From positions 1 through 64,000 of the forward strand of contig JBJHCY010000002.1 of NCBI GenBank assembly GCA_050486265.1: a DNA stretch of 64,000 bases, read 5' to 3'. The position numbers and the translations under genes are program-made. The stretch is from SLFH01 sp050486265 (lineage in GTDB: Bacteria > Planctomycetota > Phycisphaerae > Phycisphaerales > UBA1924). Under the pieces are notes generated by a model that saw only the letters and a program-made list of their open reading frames with translations, made no database searches and was not told the origin of the DNA. Positions 1 to 7,474 of the stretch are shown piece after piece. Numbering within the stretch: the first letter of the stretch is position 1; the number at the start of each line of letters is the position of its first letter.

Positions 1-51
1 CTCACGCAGCTTGGCGATGATCTGTTCCGGTGTGTATCGCTTGCGCTTCAT
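1..51 (-). CDS. IS3-family transposase OrfA, N-terminal 17 residues (partial)
   Basis: The minus-strand frame reads MKRKRYTPEQIIAKLRE and leaves the window. The K-R-x-T/S-x-E-Q-I-I-x-x-L-R-E opening is the start of the helix-turn-helix of IS3-family OrfA proteins, which bind the inverted repeats; OrfB supplies the DDE catalytic domain and is usually made by -1 frameshifting. An AGGAG Shine-Dalgarno sequence lies just upstream. Only the start is visible, so integrity of the transposase is unknown. Confidence 0.75.
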   Translation of the reverse strand, partial: MKRKRYTPEQIIAKLRE

Positions 52-126
52 CAAGAGTCTCCTGACCTCAACCGGAGGTCATCGGGACTCTCACAACGAC
101 TGGCTCAGTTTTTGGGGGGCAGGTCA
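1..126 (-). mobile_element. IS3-family insertion sequence, left end (continues off window)
   Basis: The terminal inverted repeat starts at 126 and runs leftward on the minus strand, beginning TGACCTGCCCCCC followed by an A run. The TG start and TGACCTGCCCC core are typical of IS3-family ends, as I recall especially the IS407 group. About 75 bp inside the tip an OrfA-type transposase begins (ATG at 49-51). The rest of the element and its second end are outside the window, so a target duplication cannot be checked. It is inserted in cas3. Confidence 0.8.
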
Positions 127-2238
127 GACTGACACCGTAAATCGCTGCGATTTCCGAAGCAGTGCGCGGTCGAGTTCGCCCGAGAGCAGCTTTTTGCACA
201 GATTCGCACCCTCTTCCCCGTACGGCACCACCACCGGGCGCGTCTGCTCGTCGATGATCTTGTACTTCGACGCCGCCTCGCGGAACGAGAACACGAACGG
301 CGACGCACCGGGCGCGAGCTGGAAGAGCCCCATGATCCCTTCGCCGTCCCATTCGTTCTTGTTGTCCTGCTGGTAGTGCAGGCGGAAGTACCGGTCGACC
401 GCGTCGAGGTCGAGGGGGTCGTCGTGGAGCCCCAGTGTCTCGCGGGCCGCGTCGGCCTGGAGCTTTACGCCCGGAGACGGCTTCACATCCGTCTCGAACA
501 CAACGACGCGTCCCCGATCGAGCTTTCCCTCCCGGTTGCAGCGGCCCGAGGCCTGCGCGATCGAGTCCAGCCCGGCCATCGCCCGGAAAACCACGGGGAA
601 GTCGATATCGACCCCGGCCTCGACCACCTGCGTGCTCACGAGGCGGCACGGCGGCTCTTTCGCATCCTTCAATAACGCCCGGACGCGATCCAAGACCTCG
701 GTGCGGTGGGCCGGGCACATCGCAGCGCTGAGGTGATACGCCGCGCCATCTCCGTCCTCGCGGACCAGCCCTTCGTACAACGCCGCGGCGTGCGCCTTGG
801 TGTTCACGATGCACAACGCCCGGGGGCACGCGTGGAGCCGCAGCACCAACGCCTGGTCGTCGAGCGTGCCGGCCCGCTCGACCTCGACGCGGCGCATCGC
901 CGCGGCCATCGCGCGAGGATCAGGCACGATCTCCCGCACCTTGCCCGGCTCGAAGCCGATCCTGAAGTGCTCGCGTCGTTGGAGCGCAGGCATCGTCGCG
1001 CTGCACAGGACCACGCTCGAACCGTACCCGCGAGCGAGCTCGTCCAACGCCGTGAGTGTCGGGCGGAGCAGCCGGACCGGCAGCGCCTGGGCCTCGTCGA
1101 GCACCACCACGCTCCTGGCGATCCGGTGGAGCTTGCGGCAGGCCGCCGGCCTTGACGCGAACAGCGATTCGAGCAACTGCACATTGGTCGTCACGACTAT
1201 CGGCGCGTCCCAGTTCTCCGAGGCGAGCATCGACCGCCTTGTCTGCGGCTCGTTCTCGTCGCCGGCCCTCCATGCCGCGGCGCTGTGGTGTTCGAGCACG
1301 ATCCCGTCGCCCAGAGGCGCGAATATGTCTCGGAAGACCTTCGCCGTTTGCTCGGTGATGCTGGTGAACGGCAGGGCGTAGATGACCCGGCGCAGCCCGT
1401 AGCGGCGTGCGTGTTCGAGCGCGAATGCGAGCGAGCTGAGCGTCTTGCCTGTTCCGGTCGGTGCCGTGAGGGAGAACAGGCCGGGGCCGGAGTAAGCCGC
1501 TGCGAGGCAGGCGTCGAGCAATTCCGCCCGGACCTGCGCTACGCGCCCGGGATCGGCCTTCGCGGTGAGGCCATCGATGTGGCTCGTGAGCGCCGCGTTC
1601 AGCTCGCCGATACCGAGGAACTCGCGTCGCCTCGCCGCTGCGCGACCGTGATCGAGATACAGCTCCGTGGCGAGGTAGTCCGCGTCGACGAGGCACGAGA
1701 AGAGCATCCGGACGAACATCGCGACCCGCAGGCCGGCGGTTGAGCGTTCGCCGGGCAGCGATCGCAGCCAATCCCACTCCGGCGCGACGCCTGGATCGCG
1801 CAAACTCGCCGGGAGGCGGGCCAACGCATCCTCGGTCTCAGACAGACAAGCTTTCAGCCTCTCCTGCAATCCCGAGTGACCGCCGCCCGAAGCGGACCAA
1901 TCCGGCAGGCCGGCGTGGTGGCCCGCGATCGCGTAGGCGAGCAGATACCCCGCGGGACCGAGCGCTTCGCAAGCCAGCCTGGCGCCGGCCGTCGAGTGGT
2001 CCGGGCCGCGCGAGCCTCCCGACCTGAGGTAGTCCTGAAATGCCCGGGCGTACTTGCCCGCGTCGTGCCAGAGCCCGGCGAGTTCGGCCCATCCACCTGC
2101 GCCGAAGGCTTCGCCGAAGTCCCTTGCGCCACTCAAGTCCGGTGGGCAACCCCTCGCAACCCATCGGAGGTGTCGGTCGAGCGGTTCCCACGGCAGCTCT
2201 GTGCTTGTGTGTGCATATGCGGTTCCGTCCCGTGCCAT
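124..2238 (-). CDS. cas3: CRISPR-associated helicase-nuclease Cas3 (HD + DExH), 3' end truncated by IS
   Basis: Cas3 is the nuclease-helicase recruited by Cascade to degrade target DNA in type I CRISPR systems. The 704-residue product has an N-terminal HD nuclease (His58-Asp59 in LWHDAGK, DHST at 80-83, GHHAG at 106-110), Walker A APTGTGKT (259-266), DEAQ (381-384), SAT (413-415) and helicase motif VI as QASGRCNREGK. This layout and spacing are most like subtype I-C. The frame ends at LLRKSQRFTVSV, where I-C relatives continue into their C-terminal domain, so roughly the last tenth is probably missing. The TGA stop at 124-126 is the tip of the adjoining IS. No other cas gene or CRISPR array is visible; if present they lie left of the IS. 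A hexamer TACACT six bases before the ATG could be a -10 element of a leaderless transcript. Confidence 0.93.
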   Translation of the reverse strand: MARDGTAYAHTSTELPWEPLDRHLRWVARGCPPDLSGARDFGEAFGAGGWAELAGLWHDAGKYARAFQDYLRSGGSRGPDHSTAGARLACEALGPAGYLLAYAIAGHHAGLPDWSASGGGHSGLQERLKACLSETEDALARLPASLRDPGVAPEWDWLRSLPGERSTAGLRVAMFVRMLFSCLVDADYLATELYLDHGRAAARRREFLGIGELNAALTSHIDGLTAKADPGRVAQVRAELLDACLAAAYSGPGLFSLTAPTGTGKTLSSLAFALEHARRYGLRRVIYALPFTSITEQTAKVFRDIFAPLGDGIVLEHHSAAAWRAGDENEPQTRRSMLASENWDAPIVVTTNVQLLESLFASRPAACRKLHRIARSVVVLDEAQALPVRLLRPTLTALDELARGYGSSVVLCSATMPALQRREHFRIGFEPGKVREIVPDPRAMAAAMRRVEVERAGTLDDQALVLRLHACPRALCIVNTKAHAAALYEGLVREDGDGAAYHLSAAMCPAHRTEVLDRVRALLKDAKEPPCRLVSTQVVEAGVDIDFPVVFRAMAGLDSIAQASGRCNREGKLDRGRVVVFETDVKPSPGVKLQADAARETLGLHDDPLDLDAVDRYFRLHYQQDNKNEWDGEGIMGLFQLAPGASPFVFSFREAASKYKIIDEQTRPVVVPYGEEGANLCKKLLSGELDRALLRKSQRFTVSV

Positions 2239-2250
2239 TGCAGCAGTGTA
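2239..2250 (-). promoter_or_regulatory. candidate leaderless -10 element of cas3
   Basis: On the minus strand TACACT (2245-2250) is followed by six bases and the cas3 ATG, with no Shine-Dalgarno sequence between. A TANNNT hexamer at this distance would place transcription start at or next to the start codon. I see no convincing -35. Confidence 0.3.
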
Positions 2251-2288
2251 ATCAACACTCGAATGGTCGAATGGGGCTCTCGCGATCG

Positions 2289-2310
2289 GACTGACAGCCC
2301 TTGGTCAGTC
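2289..2310. promoter_or_regulatory. inverted repeat about 50 bp upstream of cas3
   Basis: GACTGAC (2289-2295) and GTCAGTC (2304-2310) form a perfect 7-bp inverted repeat around an 8-base centre. It lies 51 bases upstream of the cas3 start codon, where it could be an operator or a small hairpin. No function is shown. Confidence 0.3.
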
Positions 2311-3062
2311 GGACTGGAGTGGCCATCGCCCGCGCGCCCCCCTGTTTGGGTTGTGTCGCTGCCTAGCCACACCCTGTATCGGAGCGTGATTCATGACCTC
2401 AACGACAGATCTTCCGCCAACTTACATGCAGTGCAGGTCTTCACGAAAGGCTTCCTTCTGAAGAACTGGTCAAGGACCTCAGCCGCATGTTTTCGGCATT
2501 TAGAGCCAAGTGATCCCGACCGCCGGTGGAGTGTGGTCTCAATTCAACGGCAGCTACGGGAAGGGATCGGCTTCCTTGCAGAGGCCTGTCGAGTTTAGTT
2601 TCGCCGCATCGGCTCGGGGTATTATTCATGCCTTTCCTCTAGCGTCGGTCCAGGGCCGCAGATGCTCTTCGATGCCCTATCTGAGCGAGCCGCTCGGACG
2701 GAGTCACGCTGAACGCTTGCCGCGGGTTGCTGCCGATCGATGCTGCTCACCGACGCTCTGCTACATCGAGTTCGAGTCACCTCGCGGGCGTTCGGATACG
2801 GCGGAGTCAACGCCGTAATACCCCCTCAGTTTTTCGCGGAAACGACGGCGTTTCCTGTTGTCGCCCCGACAACAAACCCCGCCGATCCGGCCTTCGGCGG
2901 CTCTGTGGGCCGCCTTGACAAGCCCTTTGATCCACCGCTTCAGAACAGCTCGTGAAGCGGCTCGATCGGGGTCGGGTGCTGTCGCGGGGCGCGTTGACGG
3001 GGCTTGGTCGGCCCCGTGTCCATCTTGCAGGCCTGCGCCGAGCGGGTGATGAAACGGCGCGA
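2311..3062. other. gene-poor stretch between cas3 and the thioredoxin gene
   Basis: I find no gene I can support here. The frames that stay open on both strands have no recognisable domain and no good start signal. A perfect 7-bp hairpin (ACGGGGC at 2997-3003, GCCCCGT at 3011-3017) is present. A short minus-strand piece near 2809-2845 recalls the end of group II intron reverse transcriptases but is too short to call. The stretch may be decayed mobile DNA linked to the IS-damaged cas locus. Confidence 0.5.
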
Positions 3063-3088
3063 GCGGGCTCTGTACGAATCGAGCCCGC
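3063..3088 (-). terminator. hairpin downstream of the thioredoxin gene
   Basis: GCGGGCTC (3063-3070) and GAGCCCGC (3081-3088) form a perfect 8-bp stem with a 10-base loop, about 80 bases after the stop of the minus-strand gene ending at 3167. There is no T-run on the minus strand, so this could be a weak terminator or an mRNA-stabilising hairpin. Confidence 0.35.
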
Positions 3089-3166
3089 CCGCGGCCCCTT
3101 AGAGGAGAGCACATCGGAAAGAGGTTCGGCGTCGCGAGCTCGGCACGGCCTTGGGATGGCGGGGGT

Positions 3167-3640
3167 TCAGCGTCGGATCGCTTGCCGGAGCTTGGAGGTC
3201 ATGGTCTGCGTGTCGTGCGCGCGGGTGAGGGTGTCGACCACGCGCTTGGTTTCGGCGTCGACGAGGAGGACATAGCCGGTCTTGCCGGCGTGTTCACGCC
3301 AGAGTTCGCCGAGGCCGAGCGCCGCGAGCATGTACTCGGCCTGCTTGGAGTCTCGGTCGGACTTGTCGAGCTTCACAGTCAAGAGCGGCTGATCGGAGAA
3401 GCCGCCGAACACTTCTTCGAGCCTCGGCTCGACCACTCTGCAGGTCGCACACCAGTCGGCGTAGAAGGTCAGGGCGATCACGCGGGGCGTGCGGGCGGCT
3501 TCGGCCCGTGTGCCGCTGGGGCGGGCGTCGGAGCCGGGTTGCGCATCCGAAGCGCCGGCGAACGACGCGCCCGCGAGGACGAACCCGGCGATCGCGAGGG
3601 CGGGTGCGAGCGTGAACAGGGCGATTCTGCGGCTCATCAT
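3167..3640 (-). CDS. exported thioredoxin-fold protein
   Basis: 157 residues. A signal peptide (residues 1-30: MMSRR, then a hydrophobic stretch ending around SFAGA) precedes a thioredoxin fold with the active-site motif YADWCATC (Cys64 and Cys67). The sequence after the motif (VVEPRLEEVFG, then VKLDKSDRDSK) fits the DsbD-gamma/thioredoxin-7 type that reduces disulfides outside the cytoplasm. It follows the DUF3179-peroxiredoxin gene by 84 bases in the same direction, so it is a plausible electron donor for that peroxiredoxin. Two adjacent ATGs at the start leave a one-residue uncertainty. It is the last gene of a minus-strand unit that begins next to the first palindrome. Confidence 0.85.
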   Translation of the reverse strand: MMSRRIALFTLAPALAIAGFVLAGASFAGASDAQPGSDARPSGTRAEAARTPRVIALTFYADWCATCRVVEPRLEEVFGGFSDQPLLTVKLDKSDRDSKQAEYMLAALGLGELWREHAGKTGYVLLVDAETKRVVDTLTRAHDTQTMTSKLRQAIRR

Positions 3641-3724
3641 AGTGCGGTCTCCTTGGATCCTGGCCGCGGCGCAACGGGGTTCAGTTGCGGTCCGCGGCGG
3701 TGGCGAAGCCCCCCGGGTTGTTTC

Positions 3725-5359
3725 TCAGCGTTGGATTTCTCTGACTGCGTCGATGACCTCGTCGGGATCGGCCCGCTTGCGGTAGTCCCAGTCGGCGAAG
3801 ACCCAGCGGACGACGCCCTCGCGGTCGATGACAAACGCCGCTGGCGCGGGGAGTTCCCATGTGCCGCTGGCGTTGGACTCGGCGACTTTCAGGCCGAACT
3901 CTTCGTACTTGCGTCGCGTTTCTTCGTCGACTTCGAAGTGGACACGGAAAGCCTTCGCGGCGTCGTGGCCTTCGTCGCTGAAGACCATGTAGTCTGCGCC
4001 GGTGTCGGCGCGGGTCTTTGCGGCCAGGTCCGGCTTCTCGGGTGTCAGCGCGACCAATGTCGCGCCCGCTTGGCGGAGTTCGTCGACGCGGCCCGCCCAT
4101 GCGGCGAGGTCGCGGGTGCAGATCGGGCACCAGCCGCCGCGGTAGAACATGACAACGACCGGGCCGTCCTTGTAGAGGTCGGCGAGGTTCGCGTGCGATC
4201 CGTCGATCGCGGTGACTCGGACATCGGGGGCGGTCTGGCCCGGGCGGAGGCCGGGTTCGTTCAGCGTTTCGGTCTTGTTATCGGCGCGATCGCCGACGAT
4301 CTCCGTGTCCGGGAAGAACGCGGACCAGGCGTAATAGAAGGTCTGGGATGTGCTGACCCGCTCGGGCGCGCCCTCGACCACGACGCCCGCGTCGGTGGTG
4401 CTCAGCACGACCGGGCCGGACACGGTCTCGACGGTCAGGCGTTCGCCGATGCTGTCGGCGGTAACAAAGACTGCCTGCCGCCCGTCGCCTTGGCCGGCGA
4501 GGATGCCCACGCCGAGCGTCTTTGCGGGCATGGCGTCGCCCACACCTGAGACGGGGACGAGCAGCGAGTCGTCGGCGAAGAAGCGTTCGTAGGGCGATAT
4601 GGCGTAGTTGCGGGCGTGCCCGGTCTCGCGGCTGACGATCTCTGCACCCGGGTGGTTGCGTTTGAACTCGGCGAAGGGAACCAGTTCGACGGGGAGGACT
4701 TCGAGCGGGGTTCCGGCCATCGGTCCGCTGACCGCGCCCATGGCGAGCTGGCTCCACAGGCCGCGGTCTTTGGTGTCGTACATCAGGACATTGGAGTTGT
4801 ACAGCGCGCCCGAGACGCCGAACTCGAGAACAACGGGCGAGGGGGCGGGCCCGCTTCCTCCCGCGTCGCGTTCTGCTTTGATCTCGCGTGAGAAAACGGT
4901 CGCGGAATCGCAGAGCGGGCAGTAGGTCGCGGCGATGGGCTTGCCGCCGACGGTCGTGTTGACGATCTCGTGCCAGTTGAGGACGCGCAGCGGGACGCCG
5001 AGCACCTCGCGCCCGACGCGGACGACGATGATGCGTGCGTCTTCGGGCAGCCAGTCGGCGCGCTCGGCCGGCTCTCGGGCAGGATCGGTGAGGGCGGGGA
5101 TCGCGTCGCGCGGCAGGAGGGTGTGGATTTCCTCCTTGGGAATGGTCAGCCCGGCCAGGTCGTATTCGCGTTCGATATCGACCGATCCAGGTCGGACAAC
5201 GCGTCTGAACTCGCCATCGCCGGGCTGGGCGGCGTGCGATGCGTTGGTCAGTTCGATGCCTCCCTCGTCGAGGCCGAGCACGAGCTGTCTGTGCTTGTAT
5301 GCCGCGAACGCGGCCATCGGGACGAGTGCGAGGGCGAGAACCTTGTATGGCGTGCGCAT
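3725..5359 (-). CDS. DUF3179 domain - AhpC/TSA peroxiredoxin-like fusion protein
   Basis: 544 residues. A signal or membrane anchor (1-22) is followed by a DUF3179 domain (about 60-350; landmarks VPLRVLNWHEIVN at 122-134, TYCPLCDSATVFSRE at 145-159, GALYNSNVLMYD at 184-195, SRETGHARNYAISPYERF). The C-terminal peroxiredoxin/thioredoxin-like domain (about 370-543) has YRGGWCPICTRD with Cys411 and Cys414. DUF3179 is of unknown function; its Cys147-Pro-Leu-Cys150 suggests redox or metal chemistry. I chose the ATG at 5357-5359 because the longer upstream frame is low-complexity and overlaps the lipoprotein gene. It belongs to a unit lipoprotein - this gene - thioredoxin divergent from the AhpD-like gene. 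I do not recall this fusion from characterised proteins. An extracytoplasmic thiol-peroxidase role is inferred. Confidence 0.83.
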   Translation of the reverse strand: MRTPYKVLALALVPMAAFAAYKHRQLVLGLDEGGIELTNASHAAQPGDGEFRRVVRPGSVDIEREYDLAGLTIPKEEIHTLLPRDAIPALTDPAREPAERADWLPEDARIIVVRVGREVLGVPLRVLNWHEIVNTTVGGKPIAATYCPLCDSATVFSREIKAERDAGGSGPAPSPVVLEFGVSGALYNSNVLMYDTKDRGLWSQLAMGAVSGPMAGTPLEVLPVELVPFAEFKRNHPGAEIVSRETGHARNYAISPYERFFADDSLLVPVSGVGDAMPAKTLGVGILAGQGDGRQAVFVTADSIGERLTVETVSGPVVLSTTDAGVVVEGAPERVSTSQTFYYAWSAFFPDTEIVGDRADNKTETLNEPGLRPGQTAPDVRVTAIDGSHANLADLYKDGPVVVMFYRGGWCPICTRDLAAWAGRVDELRQAGATLVALTPEKPDLAAKTRADTGADYMVFSDEGHDAAKAFRVHFEVDEETRRKYEEFGLKVAESNASGTWELPAPAAFVIDREGVVRWVFADWDYRKRADPDEVIDAVREIQR

Positions 5360-5489
5360 GTTCGTGCGTCCTGTCAGATTGTGCGTCGTCTGGTGGCTTG
5401 TTTGAAGAGGCGTCGAGCGGGGTTGATCGCCCCCGTGCGGCCCGCTGCTTTGAGTCGTGAGCCGTGGAAACAGGTAATGGCGAACGCGT

Positions 5490-5702
5490 TCAGCTCCCCG
5501 AGCGTGCTGGCGAGCTGCCGTCGGCGGGGCTCTTGGTTCCCGAGGGGGCGTTGGCGCTGCCTTCCTGGGTCGTGCCGGAGGGCTTGGCGCCCGAGCCGGA
5601 GGCGTCTTTCGACTCCGAGCAAGCCGAAAGTGTCGCCGCGCCGAGGCCGACCGCAATGATGGCGGCGAGGCGGAGCCGGGTTTTTGGCTTTCTGATTGTC
5701 AC
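5490..5702 (-). CDS. small lipoprotein
   Basis: 70 residues. A basic start (MTIRKPKTRLR) and hydrophobic segment lead to the lipobox TLSAC, with Cys28 as the lipidation site. The rest is a Ser/Gly/Pro-rich tail (SGSGAKPSGTTQEGSANAP) without a fold I recognise. It is the first gene of the minus-strand unit containing the DUF3179-peroxiredoxin fusion, and starts 27 bases from the shared palindrome. No function can be assigned. Low complexity lowers confidence, but signal, lipobox and position all support a real gene. Confidence 0.6.
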   Translation of the reverse strand: MTIRKPKTRLRLAAIIAVGLGAATLSACSESKDASGSGAKPSGTTQEGSANAPSGTKSPADGSSPARSGS

Positions 5703-5731
5703 TCTGAGAACTCCTGTCGTGGTCTCGCCGG

Positions 5732-5759
5732 GGAATAGGGACGGCGTCGGGCCTATTCC
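5732..5759. promoter_or_regulatory. palindromic operator-like element, copy 1
   Basis: GGAATAGG (5732-5739) and CCTATTCC (5752-5759) are exact inverted arms separated by 12 bases, with G/C-rich flanks (CCGG before, GCCG after). The element lies centrally in the 108-base gap between the divergent lipoprotein gene (starts at 5702) and the AhpD-like gene (5811). The same arms and spacing recur at 7364-7391 in the next divergent gap. A shared dimer-binding operator is the simplest reading; GGAAT also resembles the -35 of ECF-sigma promoters on each strand. Confidence 0.65.
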
Positions 5760-5810
5760 GCCGAGGCGTCCTTTCGTCGATGAGATTCAGGGTCGCAGAG
5801 GAGTTTGCCG

Positions 5811-6371
5811 ATGCGAGTGCGTGTGACCGATGAACAGATCGCCGACGCGATCGAAGCCGTGGCCGGTGATCCGTGTTTTCGGGAGAGTGTGGAGGCGGTG
5901 CTCGCGGGCGGTCGCCCGGGTGAGATGCTGCAGGCGCTCTCGCTGCGTCCGGAGATCCTGGAGGGGTTCAGCTGTCTGAGCGAGGGCCTCTACCCCGGAG
6001 GGATCGTCGAGCGTGATCTGAAGGAACTGGTGATCCTCGAATCATCCAGGCGGAACGCCTGCCAGTTCTGCTCGGGGGTGCACGCCGCGATCGCGCGGGC
6101 GATGGGCATGAGCGAGGAGCCTCTGCAGCTGCTCGATCAGCCCGAAGCCCAGACCGAGCGTCAGCGGCTCGCCCTGGAGTACACGCGGGCGGCGATGGAA
6201 GACTCCAACAAGGTTCCCGACGAACTCTTCGAAAGGCTCTGGGAAGTGTTCACCGATGCGGAGATCGTGGAGATCACTTTCCTGATCGGCAACATCGTCT
6301 GCCTGAACATGTTCAACAACTGCCTGCGCATCACCTATCACGGGGAGTACGACAAGATCCGGAAACGCTGA
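5811..6371 (+). CDS. AhpD-like carboxymuconolactone decarboxylase family protein
   Basis: 186 residues, all alpha. The AhpD signature Glu-x16-Cys-x2-Cys-x3-His is seen around KELVILESSRRNACQFCSGVH (Cys84, Cys87, His91). Such proteins reduce peroxides or relay thiol electrons. Peroxidase-like members of this kind are, as I recall, annotated as arsenosugar-biosynthesis-associated in several genomes. I prefer ATG at 5811 over TTG at 5805 because AGAGGAG ends seven to eight bases before the ATG. The gene is divergent from the lipoprotein/DUF3179/thioredoxin unit across the first palindrome and convergent with the phosphorylase gene, only five bases away. Confidence 0.85.
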   Translation: MRVRVTDEQIADAIEAVAGDPCFRESVEAVLAGGRPGEMLQALSLRPEILEGFSCLSEGLYPGGIVERDLKELVILESSRRNACQFCSGVHAAIARAMGMSEEPLQLLDQPEAQTERQRLALEYTRAAMEDSNKVPDELFERLWEVFTDAEIVEITFLIGNIVCLNMFNNCLRITYHGEYDKIRKR

Positions 6372-6376
6372 GCCGT

Positions 6377-7291
6377 TTACTTCTGCCCGAGCCTCCGGCC
6401 CCAGATCGGCCGCAGGCGTTCGAGTTCATCGGGCGGGATGTGCGCCTCGGGCGTCCAGATCGCCAGACGCAGGGCGTCGTGCGCGGGGCTGGCCCGGCGC
6501 TGGAGCGGGGAAGGGTCGCGGAGCGCCGCTTCGATGAGCGAGAACGCCGCATCGCTGCTCTTGTTCAGATTCCCGATGATGGTTTCGAGCAACGACTCGG
6601 GGCTGGACTCCTGTTCGTTGCTCGATGGCCTCCAGCAGTCGTCGTCGGTCGGGAGCGCGATCATCGCGTAGGCGATCTCGGCCTCTCGGGCGAGGCGGGC
6701 CTCGGGGAGGGCGGTCATGCCGACGACATCGGCGCCCATCGCGCGGTGCATCGCGGCCTCGGCGCGCGTCGAGAAAGTCGGGCCGTCGATCACCGCGTAG
6801 GTTCCGCTCTTGTGCGTTTTCGCTCCCGCGGATGTCGCGGCGTCGGCGAGCCAGGACCGCATCACCGGGCAGCACGGGTCCGCGAATTCGGCGTGCACCG
6901 CGGCGCTGTCGAAAAAGGTGCGCTCCAGGCCGCGGCTGCCCGCCCCGGTGGTCCGATCGATGAACTGATCGCAGAGCACAAGCTCGCCCGGCCGGATGTG
7001 TTCCTGCAGCGATCCGACGGCGCCGGTGGCGATGATGTGGGTCACGCCGAGCGTTTTGAGCGCGAAGATGTTCGCGCGGGCGGGGATCCGGTGGGGCGGG
7101 ATGCGGTGCCCCTCGCCGTGACGCCGGAGGAGGGCCAGCGGCACATCCGAACCCGCCAGCGTTCCGACCGCGATGGGGGCGCTGGGTGCGCCGAATGGCG
7201 TCTCGATGTCCTTGAGCTGCCGGTCTTTGAGCAGTCCGGCGGCGTCGAGGCGTTGCTCCATGCCGCTGCCGCCGATGATCGCGATTCTCAT
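6377..7291 (-). CDS. mtnP: MTAP/PNP-family nucleoside phosphorylase
   Basis: 304 residues. MRIAIIGGSGM at the start, the phosphate-site RRHGEGHRIPPHRIPARANIFALK, GAVGSL, and the purine/ribose-site GTYAVIDGPTFSTRAE and VGMTALPEARLAREAEIAY segments place it in the 5'-methylthioadenosine phosphorylase family, which splits 5'-substituted adenosines to adenine and a sugar 1-phosphate. The ATG at 7289-7291 has GAGGG upstream. Its neighbour across the second palindrome is arsM. In an arsenosugar cluster a tempting role is removal of adenine from 5'-deoxy-5'-dimethylarsinoyl-adenosine, the proposed ArsS product. Ordinary methylthioadenosine salvage is the conservative alternative; no other salvage gene is adjacent. 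Confidence 0.85.
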   Translation of the reverse strand: MRIAIIGGSGMEQRLDAAGLLKDRQLKDIETPFGAPSAPIAVGTLAGSDVPLALLRRHGEGHRIPPHRIPARANIFALKTLGVTHIIATGAVGSLQEHIRPGELVLCDQFIDRTTGAGSRGLERTFFDSAAVHAEFADPCCPVMRSWLADAATSAGAKTHKSGTYAVIDGPTFSTRAEAAMHRAMGADVVGMTALPEARLAREAEIAYAMIALPTDDDCWRPSSNEQESSPESLLETIIGNLNKSSDAAFSLIEAALRDPSPLQRRASPAHDALRLAIWTPEAHIPPDELERLRPIWGRRLGQK

Positions 7292-7363
7292 GCAACGCCC
7301 TCGCAATAGGGTGCGCCGACGGCTCGGCGCGGGTCTCTGGCGTGTTCGGCCGGTGTCGCCGGG

Positions 7364-7391
7364 GGAATAGGGGCATACCGGCGCCTATTCC
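7364..7391. promoter_or_regulatory. palindromic operator-like element, copy 2
   Basis: GGAATAGG (7364-7371) and CCTATTCC (7384-7391) repeat the arms found at 5732-5759, with the same 12-base spacing but a different spacer sequence. The flanks are again CCGGG before and GCCG after. It sits between the divergent phosphorylase gene (starts at 7291) and arsM (7475). Conservation of arms and spacing but not of the spacer is what a protein-binding palindrome should show. Confidence 0.65.
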
Positions 7392-7474
7392 GCCGTCCGA
7401 CAGCGTAACCAACGCCCGAGCGGCCCGCCCGGGCGGACGACGAGCAGAGAGGCCCGGAAGCCAACGGAGCACCG

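Noticed and set aside
2761..3114. Minus-strand frame with KRRRFREKLRGYYGV, recalling the end of group II intron reverse transcriptases (LNRKLRGHYxYYG)
   Set aside because: The match is only about 15 residues, with no RT or maturase motif before it. A protein search would decide.
1..3166. Possible CRISPR array near cas3
   Set aside because: No regularly spaced direct repeats of 25-37 bases are visible on this side of cas3.
5360..5656. N-terminal extension of the DUF3179-peroxiredoxin frame
   Set aside because: The extra 99 residues are Arg/Pro-rich, overlap the lipoprotein gene, and precede a good signal sequence starting at 5359.
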